A stretch of DNA of 64,000 nucleotides, from the NCBI GenBank assembly GCA_027077795.1, contig JALWTT010000006.1, forward strand, positions 372,001 to 436,000, written 5' to 3'. The notes beneath the pieces are model-generated. The model had not been told where the DNA came from. It saw nothing but the letters and a program-made list of their open reading frames with translations, and did no database searches. Position 1 is the stretch's first letter, and every line of letters begins with the position of its first letter. Shown here in pieces: positions 54,767 to 64,000 of this stretch. The position numbers were made by a program, and so were the translations under genes. Source of the stretch: Thermotogaceae bacterium. Lineage in GTDB: Bacteria > Thermotogota > Thermotogae > Thermotogales > Thermotogaceae.

Positions 54767-55554
54767 AAATAGGAGATCTTCTTGATGGTGAATATCTAGC
54801 AGATGAGATATTGATAATAGCCCACGCATTGAACAAGGACAAAGCGTGGGTTTTGTCTCATTTGGATTACGATATTCCGCAGGAAGAGCTTTCAAGAGTT
54901 CAGAGGGAGATAAATCTCAGGAAGTCTGGCTACCCTCTTCATTATATAATTGGACACAGAGAATTCATGGGTATGGAATTTCTCGTAGAAGAAGGGATTT
55001 TTATACCGAGGCCTGAGACTGAAACCCTGGTTGAGATAGTTCTCGATCATATACGTAGAAAAAGGGTAGGGGTCGTAGCGGAGATTGGAATAGGAAGTGG
55101 TGTCATAGCCATCTCGTTGGCGAAGATGTCAAGGGTGAAAGTCTTTGGAAGTGATATCAACGAAAGAGCGGTGGAGCTTTCTTACGAGAATGCCAGGAGG
55201 CTGGGGGTTAGCAAGCTAGTTGATTTCAAAGTGGGGGAGTTTCTGGAACCGTTCACGGAAATCTTCGATGAAATACAGCTGGTTGTTTCCAACCCACCCT
55301 ATGTTGAGGAAGGGTATGAACTCCCAGAAGATGTAAAAAGAGAGCCAAGAGAAGCGATATTCTCTGGAAAGGACGGGATGGCCTTTATACGGGAGTATTT
55401 CAGAAGATACGGAAGGCGATGGGAGACCTTCATGGAGTTCTCCGGGGAAACTTCCGCTCGAAGTACCTTGAAGGGGATATGTAAGGACGTCGTGTTCCTG
55501 AGGGATTTGGACGGAAAAGAAAGGTTTTTCTTTTGCCCGTCAAAAGCGGTATGA
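54763..55554 (+). CDS. prmC: Release factor glutamine methyltransferase PrmC
   Basis: Methylates the GGQ glutamine of RF1 and RF2. 263 residues with PLHYIIGHREFMGMEFLVEE, FIPRPETETLVE, motif I EIGIGSGVIAISLA and the catalytic NPPY (VVSNPPYVEE). The reading frame extends into the DUF59 gene, but the ATG at 54763 gives the family N-terminus and a coupling overlap. The end overlaps the convergent barrel gene by 15 bases. Confidence 0.93.
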   Translation: MKIGDLLDGEYLADEILIIAHALNKDKAWVLSHLDYDIPQEELSRVQREINLRKSGYPLHYIIGHREFMGMEFLVEEGIFIPRPETETLVEIVLDHIRRKRVGVVAEIGIGSGVIAISLAKMSRVKVFGSDINERAVELSYENARRLGVSKLVDFKVGEFLEPFTEIFDEIQLVVSNPPYVEEGYELPEDVKREPREAIFSGKDGMAFIREYFRRYGRRWETFMEFSGETSARSTLKGICKDVVFLRDLDGKERFFFCPSKAV

Positions 55555-56862
55555 GAATTTCACCGAGATGTTCAGGGAATTTTCCACTCCATTTGAAGGT
55601 CTGTACAAAGCTCCATCACCATCTGTTCCATTGACAACTCTCAGAGGATTTTCAATATGCTCAAATGAGAATGTAAAAGACGTGGAAAAGCTCCCAAAAC
55701 TTTTTTGAACGTTTCCAGTAGCTCTAAAGATTTTCTCAATCTTTTTATCATCCAGTAGATGCGTTCCACTCGGGACGATTTTCAACTCATGCCATGGATT
55801 TATAGGGGACTTAGCCCCGGAGAGAACCATCTCCAGGTGTAAATCTGTGTCAATTCCCTTTGTATTTGGCTCAAAGCCGATCATGAAAGAAAGCGCATTC
55901 TCACCATATTTGTACCCTATATATCCCTCTTCGGGGGAGACGACTCTAGTTGATTCTCCAAGAGGGGCAATTACTGATGGATAGCGGAAATATTCATCAG
56001 ATATATCAGCTGCCGAGGGTTCGAATGTGTATTTCGTCGATCCCGCATGATACACATAAAGTTCTCCTATGGGGAAGTGCATGCTCAACCCAAGCGACCA
56101 AGCGATTTTATCGGGGTTCTGATACCCTCCGTAGAACCTATCCATGTTGAGATCGTCTACCAAAACTTGAGCGTACCAGTGGAAATCGGTGGAGCGATAA
56201 TCGGTGAAAAATCCCAAGATCGAGTTATCGTTTGTTCCCTGTTTAAAAGGCCTTCCCACAACGTTTATATACTGTGTGAAAAAATTCGGTAGGGGATTGA
56301 AAAAGTACTCGAAATCGAATGTTCTTTTCGTATAGACGATTGACTCCTGATACCCGATACGGAGCTTTCCGAATTTCAGTCCAATTACTCTGTAATTCAT
56401 TCCACGATCGGGAAAACTGTATGAAAAGGTTGGACTTTCCACAGAAATTTTCTTTGTGAGTTCGATCCAAATCGTTTTGAAGAAAAACCAGGTGTTTTCA
56501 TAAGACAGCTTCATGGACACATAGGGTTTTTTCTCCGAGCTGAGGAACAAAGAATAAGGAGAATGAATTTCATCTTTCTGTATGAGTTTGCCAGCTGAAA
56601 ACGATAAATTTTTCCCAGTTATTGAAAGTCCTCCATAACCGTTGAAGTAGTATCCAAAGTAGTATTTTGAATGAAGGGGATCGTAGTATTTACCATCGTT
56701 GGAGAGGGTTAAATGCGCAAAGACATCGAAATTCTCAGAGGTTTCCTCCGCTTCCATGTCAATTCTGTTTTTAAATGGGAGGGAAAAACTCGTCTGAATC
56801 AGGACTCCGATGGAGAAGAATGTAACCGATGGGACGAGAAAAAGAACCGTCAAAGCTCTCAT
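55540..56862 (-). CDS. Probable outer-membrane beta-barrel protein (unknown family)
   Basis: 440 residues. An N-terminal signal (about 1-20) is followed by long alternating strands rich in Tyr and Phe (YYFGYYFNGYGGLSITG, FSYSFPDRGMNYRVIGLKFG, NSLNISVKFSYRF) and a C-terminal Phe, as expected for an outer-membrane barrel. The appearance is Wzi-like, but I do not see a decisive motif. It follows cdsA by 6 bases and so belongs to the frr-uppS-cdsA operon of envelope lipid genes. Confidence 0.72.
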   Translation of the reverse strand: MRALTVLFLVPSVTFFSIGVLIQTSFSLPFKNRIDMEAEETSENFDVFAHLTLSNDGKYYDPLHSKYYFGYYFNGYGGLSITGKNLSFSAGKLIQKDEIHSPYSLFLSSEKKPYVSMKLSYENTWFFFKTIWIELTKKISVESPTFSYSFPDRGMNYRVIGLKFGKLRIGYQESIVYTKRTFDFEYFFNPLPNFFTQYINVVGRPFKQGTNDNSILGFFTDYRSTDFHWYAQVLVDDLNMDRFYGGYQNPDKIAWSLGLSMHFPIGELYVYHAGSTKYTFEPSAADISDEYFRYPSVIAPLGESTRVVSPEEGYIGYKYGENALSFMIGFEPNTKGIDTDLHLEMVLSGAKSPINPWHELKIVPSGTHLLDDKKIEKIFRATGNVQKSFGSFSTSFTFSFEHIENPLRVVNGTDGDGALYRPSNGVENSLNISVKFSYRF

Positions 56863-56868
56863 TTCACC

Positions 56869-57672
56869 TCACCCCATGAAGTGCAAGTAAATGTACACAA
56901 CGGGAGTAACAAAGAGGAGCCCATCTATTCTGTCAAGCATCCCTCCATGGCCGGGCATTATGACCCCAGCATCCTTCACTCCGAAGTAGCGTTTCAACGA
57001 CGATTCGAATACGTCACCTAGTGTGTCCATCACCGCCACTATGAAAGAGAAAATCACGAACTGCTGGATATTCAAATAATTCTTTCCCATCAGATGTGAT
57101 ATGAGTGAGTACACACCCGAGTACAACATCGTTCCTAGAAATCCTCCAGCTACACCTTCCCAACTCTTGTTGGTGTACTCTTTGAATATCCTATGCTTTC
57201 CAAAAGACATGCCAATGAAATACGCGAATGAATCGAAAGCCCAAGTTGACGTTAGGGTTAGAAGTGCTATGGCTCCTCCCTTCTCCTTGTAAATTGGAAG
57301 GAAGAACGAAAGCCCTGCGGATATGTACAGAAGCACCGTGAAAAATGCTGAGTAGTCCACAAAAGCTTTGGAATAGTTCTTCTTAGATATCATTATCGAT
57401 ATGGCACCTGTCATAAACAGTACGGAAAGCGATACTTGGGGATAGCCTTTCAACCACAAGCCGTAAATTATAGGATGAAGTGTTGCTAGGGCAGTTAAAT
57501 AAGCTATATAGGACTTCCTTTCATCTTTCATTGAGAAATTCATGAGCTCGAAACTCGACAGCATTATTATGGATGCAACTAGCCCGATCAAACTCTCGTA
57601 TGAGATGAAGCACGCCACAACTGCAGGTGCAACAACTATAGCTGTGATAAAGCGCGTTTTCAGATCCTTCAT
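56869..57672 (-). CDS. cdsA: Phosphatidate cytidylyltransferase
   Basis: Makes CDP-diacylglycerol for phospholipids. 267-residue membrane protein with about eight helices. The C-terminal signature KRYFGVKDAGVIMPGHGGML followed by DRID is complete. Coupled by ATGA to uppS. Confidence 0.95.
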   Translation of the reverse strand: MKDLKTRFITAIVVAPAVVACFISYESLIGLVASIIMLSSFELMNFSMKDERKSYIAYLTALATLHPIIYGLWLKGYPQVSLSVLFMTGAISIMISKKNYSKAFVDYSAFFTVLLYISAGLSFFLPIYKEKGGAIALLTLTSTWAFDSFAYFIGMSFGKHRIFKEYTNKSWEGVAGGFLGTMLYSGVYSLISHLMGKNYLNIQQFVIFSFIVAVMDTLGDVFESSLKRYFGVKDAGVIMPGHGGMLDRIDGLLFVTPVVYIYLHFMG

Positions 57673-58337
57673 AGTCCCCCAAACCTCCTATTACGCCTCT
57701 TGAACTCTTCTATGATCCCTACGAGATCTTCTTTCTCAAAATCCGGCCAATACTTTTTTATGAAGAAGAGTTCAGAGTAAGCTATCTGCCAGAGTAAGAA
57801 GTTGCTGATCCTCATCTCCCCAGAAGTTCGGATAACCATATCCGGATCGGGCATATCTGGAAGGTACAGGTAGTTTCTGAAAGTTTGCTCGTCTATGTCC
57901 TTTACACCCGATGAAATGATCTTTTTAACCGCATCTGTTATTTCAGAACGTCCCCCATAGTTCAGAGCTACGGCCAGAGTTATCCTCTTCCCATCCGAAG
58001 TCTCTCTCTCTACCATATCCCAAACATCTAAAACCTTCTGGGGGAGTTTATCCCTTCTACCGATTATGCGTAATCTAACCCCCTCGCTTTTCATCTTTTC
58101 GATCTTTGACTTCATGAATTCGACAAAAAGCTCAAAGAGGAAGGAGACTTCTTCCCAAGGCCTCTTCCAATTTTCCGTTGAGAAGGCGTACAGCGTGAGA
58201 TAGTCTATACCTAGATCTGCCGCCCATTCTGTCACGCTTTCTACTTTCATCGCACCTCTGCGATGACCTTCAATTCTAGGTAGGCCCCTCTCTCTTGCCC
58301 ATCGACCGTTTCCATCCATGATTATCGCGACATGCAT
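57669..58337 (-). CDS. uppS: Undecaprenyl diphosphate synthase
   Basis: Makes C55 lipid carrier by condensing isopentenyl units. 222 residues with IIMDGNGRWARERG (catalytic Asp), YLTLYAFSTENWKRP and DPDMVIRTSGEMRISNFL. It follows frr by one base and overlaps cdsA by 4. Confidence 0.95.
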   Translation of the reverse strand: MHVAIIMDGNGRWARERGLPRIEGHRRGAMKVESVTEWAADLGIDYLTLYAFSTENWKRPWEEVSFLFELFVEFMKSKIEKMKSEGVRLRIIGRRDKLPQKVLDVWDMVERETSDGKRITLAVALNYGGRSEITDAVKKIISSGVKDIDEQTFRNYLYLPDMPDPDMVIRTSGEMRISNFLLWQIAYSELFFIKKYWPDFEKEDLVGIIEEFKRRNRRFGGL

Positions 58338-58338
58338 C

Positions 58339-58896
58339 TCAGAACTCCATTATTTCTTCTTCTTTTTTTTGGAGCACTTCTTCTAATTTCTCCACATATT
58401 CATCAGTGAGCTTTTGCAGTTCTTCTTCCAACCTCTTTGCATCGTCTTCAGGTAACTCCCCATCATTTTTTTCTTTCTTTATCGCTTCTCTTATCTCCCG
58501 TCTGATGTTCCTAACTGCTATCTTCCCATCTTCAACTATTTCCTTGGCCTTTTTCACCCATTTTTGCCTTTGCTCAGTAGTTGGTGTTGGGAATACGAGC
58601 CTTATCACATTCCCATCACTCTGTGGGTTGATACCAAGATCAGACATCATGATTGATTTCTCTATGGATTTTATGATGGATCTATCCCATGGTTTCACCA
58701 AAAGTGTTCTTTCCTCCGACACACTCACGGTTGCCAATTGATTTATGGGAGTAGGTGTTCCATAGTAATCAACCTTTATTTCCTCTAGAACGGCAGGGGA
58801 AGGTCTACCCGTTCTCATCCTTTTCAATTCGTTTTCTATAGCCTTTAGGGTTTTTCCCATCTTTTCCTTGGCATCTTTTATGAGCTTGTGCTTCAC
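58339..58896 (-). CDS. frr: Ribosome recycling factor
   Basis: 185-residue factor that splits the post-termination ribosome with [23 protein letters not shown] and [25 protein letters not shown]-type helices form the three-helix bundle with a small domain II. First gene of frr-uppS-cdsA. Confidence 0.95.
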   Translation of the reverse strand: MKHKLIKDAKEKMGKTLKAIENELKRMRTGRPSPAVLEEIKVDYYGTPTPINQLATVSVSEERTLLVKPWDRSIIKSIEKSIMMSDLGINPQSDGNVIRLVFPTPTTEQRQKWVKKAKEIVEDGKIAVRNIRREIREAIKKEKNDGELPEDDAKRLEEELQKLTDEYVEKLEEVLQKKEEEIMEF

Positions 58897-58990
58897 AGAA
58901 TGGCACCCCCTCTCATGATTTTTCCATTCAGGGTTTATGATATCACAATATCAAAATGGCGTTGGATACTTTTTGCAGAATTATTACGGT

Positions 58991-59019
58991 TAGGCACCTA
59001 GGTCAAGATTTTGTATAAT
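58991..59019 (+). promoter_or_regulatory. Candidate promoter of the GAF-like gene
   Basis: TATAAT (59014-59019) lies 17 bases after TAGGCA (58991-58996, 4 of 6 matches to TTGACA) in the 147-base divergent gap between frr and the GAF-like gene. Confidence 0.55.
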
Positions 59020-59043
59020 AATCTGGGTTGAGGGGGAGTGGAC

Positions 59044-60834
59044 ATGAATTGGAAGGAACTCTTGTTGAACCTAGGCACGCCGGTTATAGAGACCCTTATT
59101 GCTGAGGAAATAGGAGATGTGGTAGTTTTTCAAAGGAGTGGTGAGGAATTCATAGTCATAGAATCCACAGGTGTTATGCCAAAAAGGGCGATTTACTCTT
59201 CTGAAGATGAGATAAAAGAGGAATTTCCGAGCTATAACCTTGTAAGAGTGACAGATGAGATATATTACCTCTTGAGAAAAATGCCGGATGGTTTCAACGA
59301 GATAGTCCGTGTTGAAGAACTATCTGAGAGATTCAGATCGATCGAAAAGCTGGAGAGTAGGATAGAGAAGCACATATATCAACTTGAAGGTATGGATGCC
59401 ATAATTTCATCTTTGTTGGAACCTTTTCCAATGGATATTCTTCTTTCCATGGTTCTCGATGCGATTAGCGAACTCTTCGTCACCTCGTCAGCTTTGTACG
59501 AGCTCAAGGAAGAGGAATACTCCTTGGTGATGAACATAGGTTCCAAAGATTTTCCAGAGAGTTTCGATGCTTCTCAGGTGAGAAATGCCACAAGGGTTTC
59601 CACAATTCTGGATGCTGGGAATATCACTGGCTATGATGGCTTGATAATTCCCATAAGTGAGGATTTGACCAACAAATACTTGATATTCGTTAGAAGAGAA
59701 GAGGATTTCGCACCGGAGGAAAGGGCACTACTAACTGCGATAATGAAGATATTGATCAAATCTAGAGAATCGATTAGAAGTAGAGAGAAAGAATTGGCTA
59801 TGGATAAATTGATCAGCCAGATGAGATTCGTGATGGAGTCCTTAGGGGAGTTCGCCATGAGATCCCTGTCAATTCATGATGAGGAAGAACTTGCCGAAAT
59901 GACCGTGGATATGATGAGGGAAATGCTCCAAGCATCTTGGGCCGCGATCTACGAGGTGGAAGATGAAGAGCTTCTTTTCAAATGGAAATCCTCAGTTAGA
60001 AAGGTAGAACTTCCTCTGATTTTAAAGATAAGAGTTGAAGACATGGTGTGGAAACCAAAAAGGGTTGAAGGGATATCTGAGGAGGTTTGGCTCGCTGTTC
60101 CGATAGTGGTTGGTGAAAGCAAAAGGCTAGTCGTGCTCGTAGGATCACCGATTACGAAGGATTTCCTGAACCCAGACATCATGGATCTTTATGTTGAAAT
60201 CATTTTCAAAATGATAAGGGAGAGCTTTGGAAGCATCGAATATGAATCAGAGTTGAAAAGAAGAGAGGAGAAGATAAGACGTCTTTATGAGTCGATGATC
60301 GCCATAGAGAATTTTTCCAAAAGACTCAGGAGGCTAAGTGACCCTGGTGAGGTGTATGAGTTGATCTATAAATATGCCTCTGAAAACGCTCAAGTGGATG
60401 GTATGAAGGCTGTCATTAGGGGGATATCGACGACCTCAGGGAAAGAAGTAGGAGAAAAGCTCGTGGTGGTTTCTGAGGATGGGGGAGAGATAACTTTCTA
60501 CAAATTAAAAGGGTTCTCGGAATTCGACAGAGCTGTTCTGAAGGTCTTGGCAGAGGAAGCAGTTGCTATTCTCAAAGATTTGTATCTTCTCGTTCCAAGT
60601 GAGAAGATCCTTGGGGTTGATGAGATCAAGTTCAGATTTTTAAGAGAGAAAGCAAAAAGGTATAACATCCCTGAGGAGAATCTACGGTTTTATGTAATTA
60701 GGCACACGAAGAAATTGGAGAAGATCTCCGAGATTGGAGTTGGAATTGTAGACGACGGTAAGATATTCGTGGCTACTGACAGGACGAAAGAAGAACTGGA
60801 AAAAATGGGTTACGAAGTAGAAGAACTTTATTGA
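59044..60834 (+). CDS. GAF-domain-like multi-sensor protein without output domain
   Basis: 596 residues, soluble. Three regions of GAF-like alpha/beta pattern are seen: about 125-240 (LVLDAISELF, GLIIPIS, FAPEERALLTAI), about 260-400 (EMTVDMMREMLQASWAAIYEV, LAVPIVVG) and about 420-520 (IYKYASENAQVDGMKAVI). Coiled linkers (SIEKLESRIEKHIYQLEG) separate them, and a 70-residue C-terminal piece follows. There is no kinase, GGDEF, HD-GYP or DNA-binding domain. ATG at 59044 is preferred to a GTG inside the ribosome binding site. A 5'-nucleotidase gene follows after 13 bases. Confidence 0.7.
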   Translation: MNWKELLLNLGTPVIETLIAEEIGDVVVFQRSGEEFIVIESTGVMPKRAIYSSEDEIKEEFPSYNLVRVTDEIYYLLRKMPDGFNEIVRVEELSERFRSIEKLESRIEKHIYQLEGMDAIISSLLEPFPMDILLSMVLDAISELFVTSSALYELKEEEYSLVMNIGSKDFPESFDASQVRNATRVSTILDAGNITGYDGLIIPISEDLTNKYLIFVRREEDFAPEERALLTAIMKILIKSRESIRSREKELAMDKLISQMRFVMESLGEFAMRSLSIHDEEELAEMTVDMMREMLQASWAAIYEVEDEELLFKWKSSVRKVELPLILKIRVEDMVWKPKRVEGISEEVWLAVPIVVGESKRLVVLVGSPITKDFLNPDIMDLYVEIIFKMIRESFGSIEYESELKRREEKIRRLYESMIAIENFSKRLRRLSDPGEVYELIYKYASENAQVDGMKAVIRGISTTSGKEVGEKLVVVSEDGGEITFYKLKGFSEFDRAVLKVLAEEAVAILKDLYLLVPSEKILGVDEIKFRFLREKAKRYNIPEENLRFYVIRHTKKLEKISEIGVGIVDDGKIFVATDRTKEELEKMGYEVEELY

Positions 60835-60847
60835 AAGGGGGGGAATT

Positions 60848-62386
60848 ATGAGGAAACTTCTGCTGATTTCAGTATTGGTTTTGGCAGCTTTGATGGTGTT
60901 CTCGGTTCAGTTGACGATCTTGCACATGAACGACACACATGGTCACGCTTGGCCGTTCAACGAGTGGCACAATCCAGGTATAGGGGGATTCGCCGCAATA
61001 GCAACACTGGTCAATGAGTTCAAACAGGAGGTGGAGAGTGAAGGAGGACATGTTCTGCTTCTGCACGCTGGAGATGTGAACACGGGAATACCAGAATCAG
61101 ATCTCCTGAATGCGGTGCCGGACATCACAGCACTCAACATGATGGGTATAGATGCGATGACGATAGGCAACCATGAATTTGACAAGCCTAGGGATGTTTT
61201 GGAGATGCAGATGAAGCTCGCTAAGTTTCCATTCCTCAGTGCTAACATAGTTTGGGAAAAGACGGGAAAGCTATTCGCAAAACCCTACATTATAAAGGAC
61301 TTTGGGGACCTCAAAGTGGCCGTCATAGGACTGACCACAGAGGAAACAAGGATTTTAGAGCCGCTATACCTGAAAGGGTTGAAATTCCTCGACGCAGCCA
61401 AAGTGGCACAGAAGTACATAGATCAGCTCAAGGACAAAGTGGATGTGATAGTGCTGCTAGTCCACTTAGGATTTGGTGAGCCGACGTCCAGTGATTACAA
61501 CACGAGCTTTTCACTGGCCAGAAAGATACATTGCAAGAAGGCTGTGATAATAGACGGTCATTCTCACGATTTAGGAATGAAAGTTATAAACGGAATAACG
61601 ATAGTGCAGGCAGGGTATTACACGAAGTGGCTTGGAAGGCTTGACTTGGATGTGGAGAATGGAAAAGTCACAGTTAAGAGCTGGAAAGCCTACCCGATAA
61701 ATCTGAAGAAGTATGACAAAAAGACCAAGAAATACTCATATGTGTGGAAGGAAATAAAGCCGGATCCGATGATAGAGATGGCGTTAGCAGGATTTAAAGC
61801 ACTAGGAGGTAGAGAGCTTGATAAGGTTATTGGGGTTTCTAAAATACTTCTTAAAATTTCGAGAGGTCAGAGCACTAATCTTGGAAACTTCGTTGCAGAT
61901 TCTATTCGTTGGAAGGTTAATGCCGATGTGGCAATAACAAATAGTGGAGGAATAAGAGCTAACATTCAACCGGGATCCATAACGATGAGGGAGATTCTCA
62001 CAGTTGAACCATTTGGAGACACAATCTATGTTATGAAGCTCAAAGGTTCTCAGATAGAGAAGATATTCGAATACACAGCCACCTTGCCACCGGGTAAAGG
62101 TGCATGGCCGCAGATATCCGGAATGACGGTTAAGGTGAAAGGCGGCAAGGTGGTTGAGATTAAGGTTCATGGCAAGCCTCTTGACCCGAACAAAATCTAT
62201 GTCTTAGCGACCAACAACTACATGGCTGATGGGGGAGATGGCTACTACATGCTGAAGGAATGGAAGTCTCAGGGATACGATACCGGATTCACTATGTCTG
62301 ATGCGATGGCCCAATATATAAAAGAAGCTCTAGGTGGCGTGATAAAGAGCTATGACGATAGTCCAAGGTACACAGTGGTTAAGTAA
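60848..62386 (+). CDS. Secreted 5'-nucleotidase / UshA-like metallophosphoesterase
   Basis: 512 residues. A signal peptide (about 1-20) precedes the calcineurin-like domain: LHMNDTHGH, HAGDVNTG, GNHEFD and GHSHD. The C-terminal 5'-nucleotidase domain has LGNFVADSIRWK, ITNSGGIRANIQPG and NNYMADGGDGY, the last contributing to nucleoside stacking. It would release nucleosides from nucleotides outside the cytoplasm, which could feed BMP-type nucleoside uptake. AAAGGGGGGG supports the ATG, and a terminator follows. Confidence 0.92.
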   Translation: MRKLLLISVLVLAALMVFSVQLTILHMNDTHGHAWPFNEWHNPGIGGFAAIATLVNEFKQEVESEGGHVLLLHAGDVNTGIPESDLLNAVPDITALNMMGIDAMTIGNHEFDKPRDVLEMQMKLAKFPFLSANIVWEKTGKLFAKPYIIKDFGDLKVAVIGLTTEETRILEPLYLKGLKFLDAAKVAQKYIDQLKDKVDVIVLLVHLGFGEPTSSDYNTSFSLARKIHCKKAVIIDGHSHDLGMKVINGITIVQAGYYTKWLGRLDLDVENGKVTVKSWKAYPINLKKYDKKTKKYSYVWKEIKPDPMIEMALAGFKALGGRELDKVIGVSKILLKISRGQSTNLGNFVADSIRWKVNADVAITNSGGIRANIQPGSITMREILTVEPFGDTIYVMKLKGSQIEKIFEYTATLPPGKGAWPQISGMTVKVKGGKVVEIKVHGKPLDPNKIYVLATNNYMADGGDGYYMLKEWKSQGYDTGFTMSDAMAQYIKEALGGVIKSYDDSPRYTVVK

Positions 62387-62392
62387 GTCAAA

Positions 62393-62419
62393 GGGGAGGC
62401 TTTTGCCTCCCCCTTCATT
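62393..62419 (+). terminator. Rho-independent terminator after the 5'-nucleotidase gene
   Basis: An 8-bp stem GGGGAGGC / GCCTCCCC with a TTTT loop is followed by CTTCATTTTT, 6 bases after the stop. Confidence 0.88.
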
Positions 62420-62527
62420 TTTCCGCTCAGAGGTTTCCTGATGATCACGCGAGTTTGTTGATCTCTAGATGTTTTCAACCTGCCTTTGAGAATCATTGGC
62501 TAAAGAATTTCAGAGAGGGGTGGGGGT

Positions 62528-64000
62528 ATGCGATTTAAGGTGTTTATCCTCCTGATGCTTATTTTGGTTTCACTGATTTTTTCATATGACAGGGTCATAA
62601 ACACGTACATATATCTCAACTACACAGGTGGAGCTGATGTGAAAATCGAAGAGGAGGTTTACAACGGCGATCTTTCAAAGATTTACATACTCCACGATGA
62701 GGAACTGAGAAAATATTCGGATGTGAAAAAGGAATTTCTCAAGGATATTTCTGAGCAGTTCTATCTCATTTACGGAACCACTGAGGTGCCAAATAAGATG
62801 CGTGTGTCAAAGGCTAAGACAGAAAGGGGTTTTAAGAGAGTCGTAACTTTTAAGGTGCCAGGAATATACAAATTTTCAGACCGCAACGAATTTTTCGTCC
62901 TCTCGAGAAAACATTACCGTTCCACGAGGGATCTTCAGAACTACTTTGAATTGTTCATGGATGGCAAATTTTTTGAGAGTACGTTTGTCTCGAGTGCTTC
63001 GGGAAAGAACTTAGATACGCTCAAGATCACCCACATATACCTTCCAAGAGGAAGCAAAATTATATCCTTGAAGCCGATCTTCTCGAAGAAAGTTCTCTTC
63101 GATTGGAAAAAGGATTGTGGGAACGGAAACGCGCTTGCAGGAGAAATCGTCGTGAAGGGATCCGAGATAGTGGTAGAAGAGCGGGAGATAACATCTTTGG
63201 AAGCACCAGATGCCATAGTCACCGGGAAAAACGAGTGGTTTTTCGATTTTCTCAGGGATATAGGGGCTTTCGATCTAGAATTCATCAATCCGAAGATCGA
63301 TCCTAAGCGTCTTACGAAATCCATCGAGTACAACCCAAAGTGGGATTTTTCAAAGGGGTGGAGCTACAATATCTCGGTTGGTAAAAGCTATAAGTTCTGT
63401 GATGGGAACGTCTGTCTCACTCCTGGGATAACCGCTGGAACGAATTTAAATGTCCACATAAAGTGGGAGCACAAATGGGAAAGACATGGCTGGCACTTCA
63501 GCTACAAGTTTAAAAAATTCGAAGGGAAGATAACGATAAACCCATACACCAAGATATCTGTCAAACTCAGTGCAGGTTCGTCCAAGAGTAAAAGCTGGTC
63601 AAAAACTCTGATAAGCAAAGATAGGTGGTTCACATTCTGGGTGTCTGGTACGCCTGTTCTCATAGTTTTAGAAGGAACTGTCGAAGCGAAAGCGAGTGTT
63701 GGAGTTTCCGGATCGATAACTGAAAGTGTCTCCACGAGATTCGATGTTTACACAAACGTTACATTCAAATACCAAGGTGGATGGAGCAAATCATTTAGCA
63801 AGTCCTATAGTTATTCTGGGGTGAACTTCTCGGCAAACGCAAAGGTCAACGCTTGGGCTAAGGGAGAACTCCCCGTAACATTCAGTGGATACATATATAA
63901 CATATCGGGTCCTTATGTACAGCTTACGCCTTGGATCAAAGGACAAGCGAACGCCTCGGCTGGGACATCTCAAAATCAAGTTGGATATTCCGTAAATGGA
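62528..64000 (+). CDS. Large secreted protein of unknown function (3' truncated)
   Basis: Reading from the ATG at 62528 (GAGAGGGGTGGGGG upstream) the frame is open to the last base of the window, at least 491 residues. The first 20 residues are a signal peptide (RFKVFILLMLILVSLIFS). Residues about 20-280 are mixed; the rest is beta-rich and aromatic, with Ser/Lys/Trp repeats (GWSYNISVGKSYKF, SSKSKSWSKTLISKD, GGWSKSFSKSYSYSG, VNAWAKGELPVTFSGYIYN). Few cysteines (pair near FCDGNVC). It looks like a surface or extracellular protein; the family is not recognised. The 140 bases before it hold the upstream terminator and no strong promoter. Confidence 0.8.
   Translation, partial: MRFKVFILLMLILVSLIFSYDRVINTYIYLNYTGGADVKIEEEVYNGDLSKIYILHDEELRKYSDVKKEFLKDISEQFYLIYGTTEVPNKMRVSKAKTERGFKRVVTFKVPGIYKFSDRNEFFVLSRKHYRSTRDLQNYFELFMDGKFFESTFVSSASGKNLDTLKITHIYLPRGSKIISLKPIFSKKVLFDWKKDCGNGNALAGEIVVKGSEIVVEEREITSLEAPDAIVTGKNEWFFDFLRDIGAFDLEFINPKIDPKRLTKSIEYNPKWDFSKGWSYNISVGKSYKFCDGNVCLTPGITAGTNLNVHIKWEHKWERHGWHFSYKFKKFEGKITINPYTKISVKLSAGSSKSKSWSKTLISKDRWFTFWVSGTPVLIVLEGTVEAKASVGVSGSITESVSTRFDVYTNVTFKYQGGWSKSFSKSYSYSGVNFSANAKVNAWAKGELPVTFSGYIYNISGPYVQLTPWIKGQANASAGTSQNQVGYSVNG

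Overview
The window looks like chromosomal DNA of a member of the Thermotogota (Thermotoga-like, thermophilic, with an outer 'toga' envelope). The support is overall protein character: an IF-2 beginning [12 protein letters not shown], a small cupin very like the T. maritima TM1112 type, Thermotoga-style CheX, DUF59 and macro-domain proteins, and beta-barrel envelope proteins ending in Phe. Purine-rich Shine-Dalgarno sequences and frequent GTG/TTG starts fit this. I did not assign a genus. No phage, insertion sequence, CRISPR array or rRNA was seen. Coding density is very high, and no gene-free stretch exceeds about 200 bases.

Layout. 1-258: tail of an outer-membrane-like protein and a bidirectional terminator. 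315-6502 (minus): phosphoesterase, PP-loop ATPase, unknown protein, infB, inositol-phosphatase-like gene, fliI. 6585-16755 (plus): pyrH, tldD, two tandem BMP-type binding proteins, terminator, then a phosphofructokinase/CBS/mtaB/aminotransferase/dus operon and a MalE-like binding protein. 16779-18119 (minus): MFS transporter. 18229-25927 (plus): alaS, a lone B12-binding protein, M55 aminopeptidase, Nudix hydrolase, unknown gene, fliS, GNAT, dnaA. 25924-34203 (minus): cupin, jag, yidC, yidD, rnpA, rpmH; then PfkB kinase, plsX, rpmF, DUF177; then a LivJ-like binding protein, a very short aldehyde ferredoxin oxidoreductase homologue and rubrerythrin.

34313-44160 (plus): cheX, then the complete F-type ATP synthase operon (atpZ-I-B-E-F-H-A-G-D-C), DegV, TPR protein and prepilin peptidase. 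44147-53315 (minus): methyltransferase, thiamine-binding-like protein, a barrel/lipoprotein envelope pair, a cyclic-2,3-diphosphoglycerate-synthetase-like GTPase, tRNA-Arg(CCG), a YqgF-like nuclease and recJ. 53426-55554 (plus): macro domain, unknown, DUF59, prmC. 55540-58896 (minus): barrel protein, cdsA, uppS, frr. 59044-64000 (plus): GAF-like protein, 5'-nucleotidase, terminator, and a large secreted protein of unknown function that runs off the window.

Most genes are housekeeping: translation, envelope lipid synthesis, energy conversion, replication and motility. The ATP synthase c subunit carries the residues of a two-carboxylate Na+ site. The most unusual items are the 335-residue AOR homologue that keeps its cluster cysteines and pterin motifs, a 75-base identical tract shared by the tandem BMP genes, a DnaA lacking the usual DNA-contact signature, a CDS whose stop codon lies inside a tRNA, and the unknown envelope and secreted proteins.
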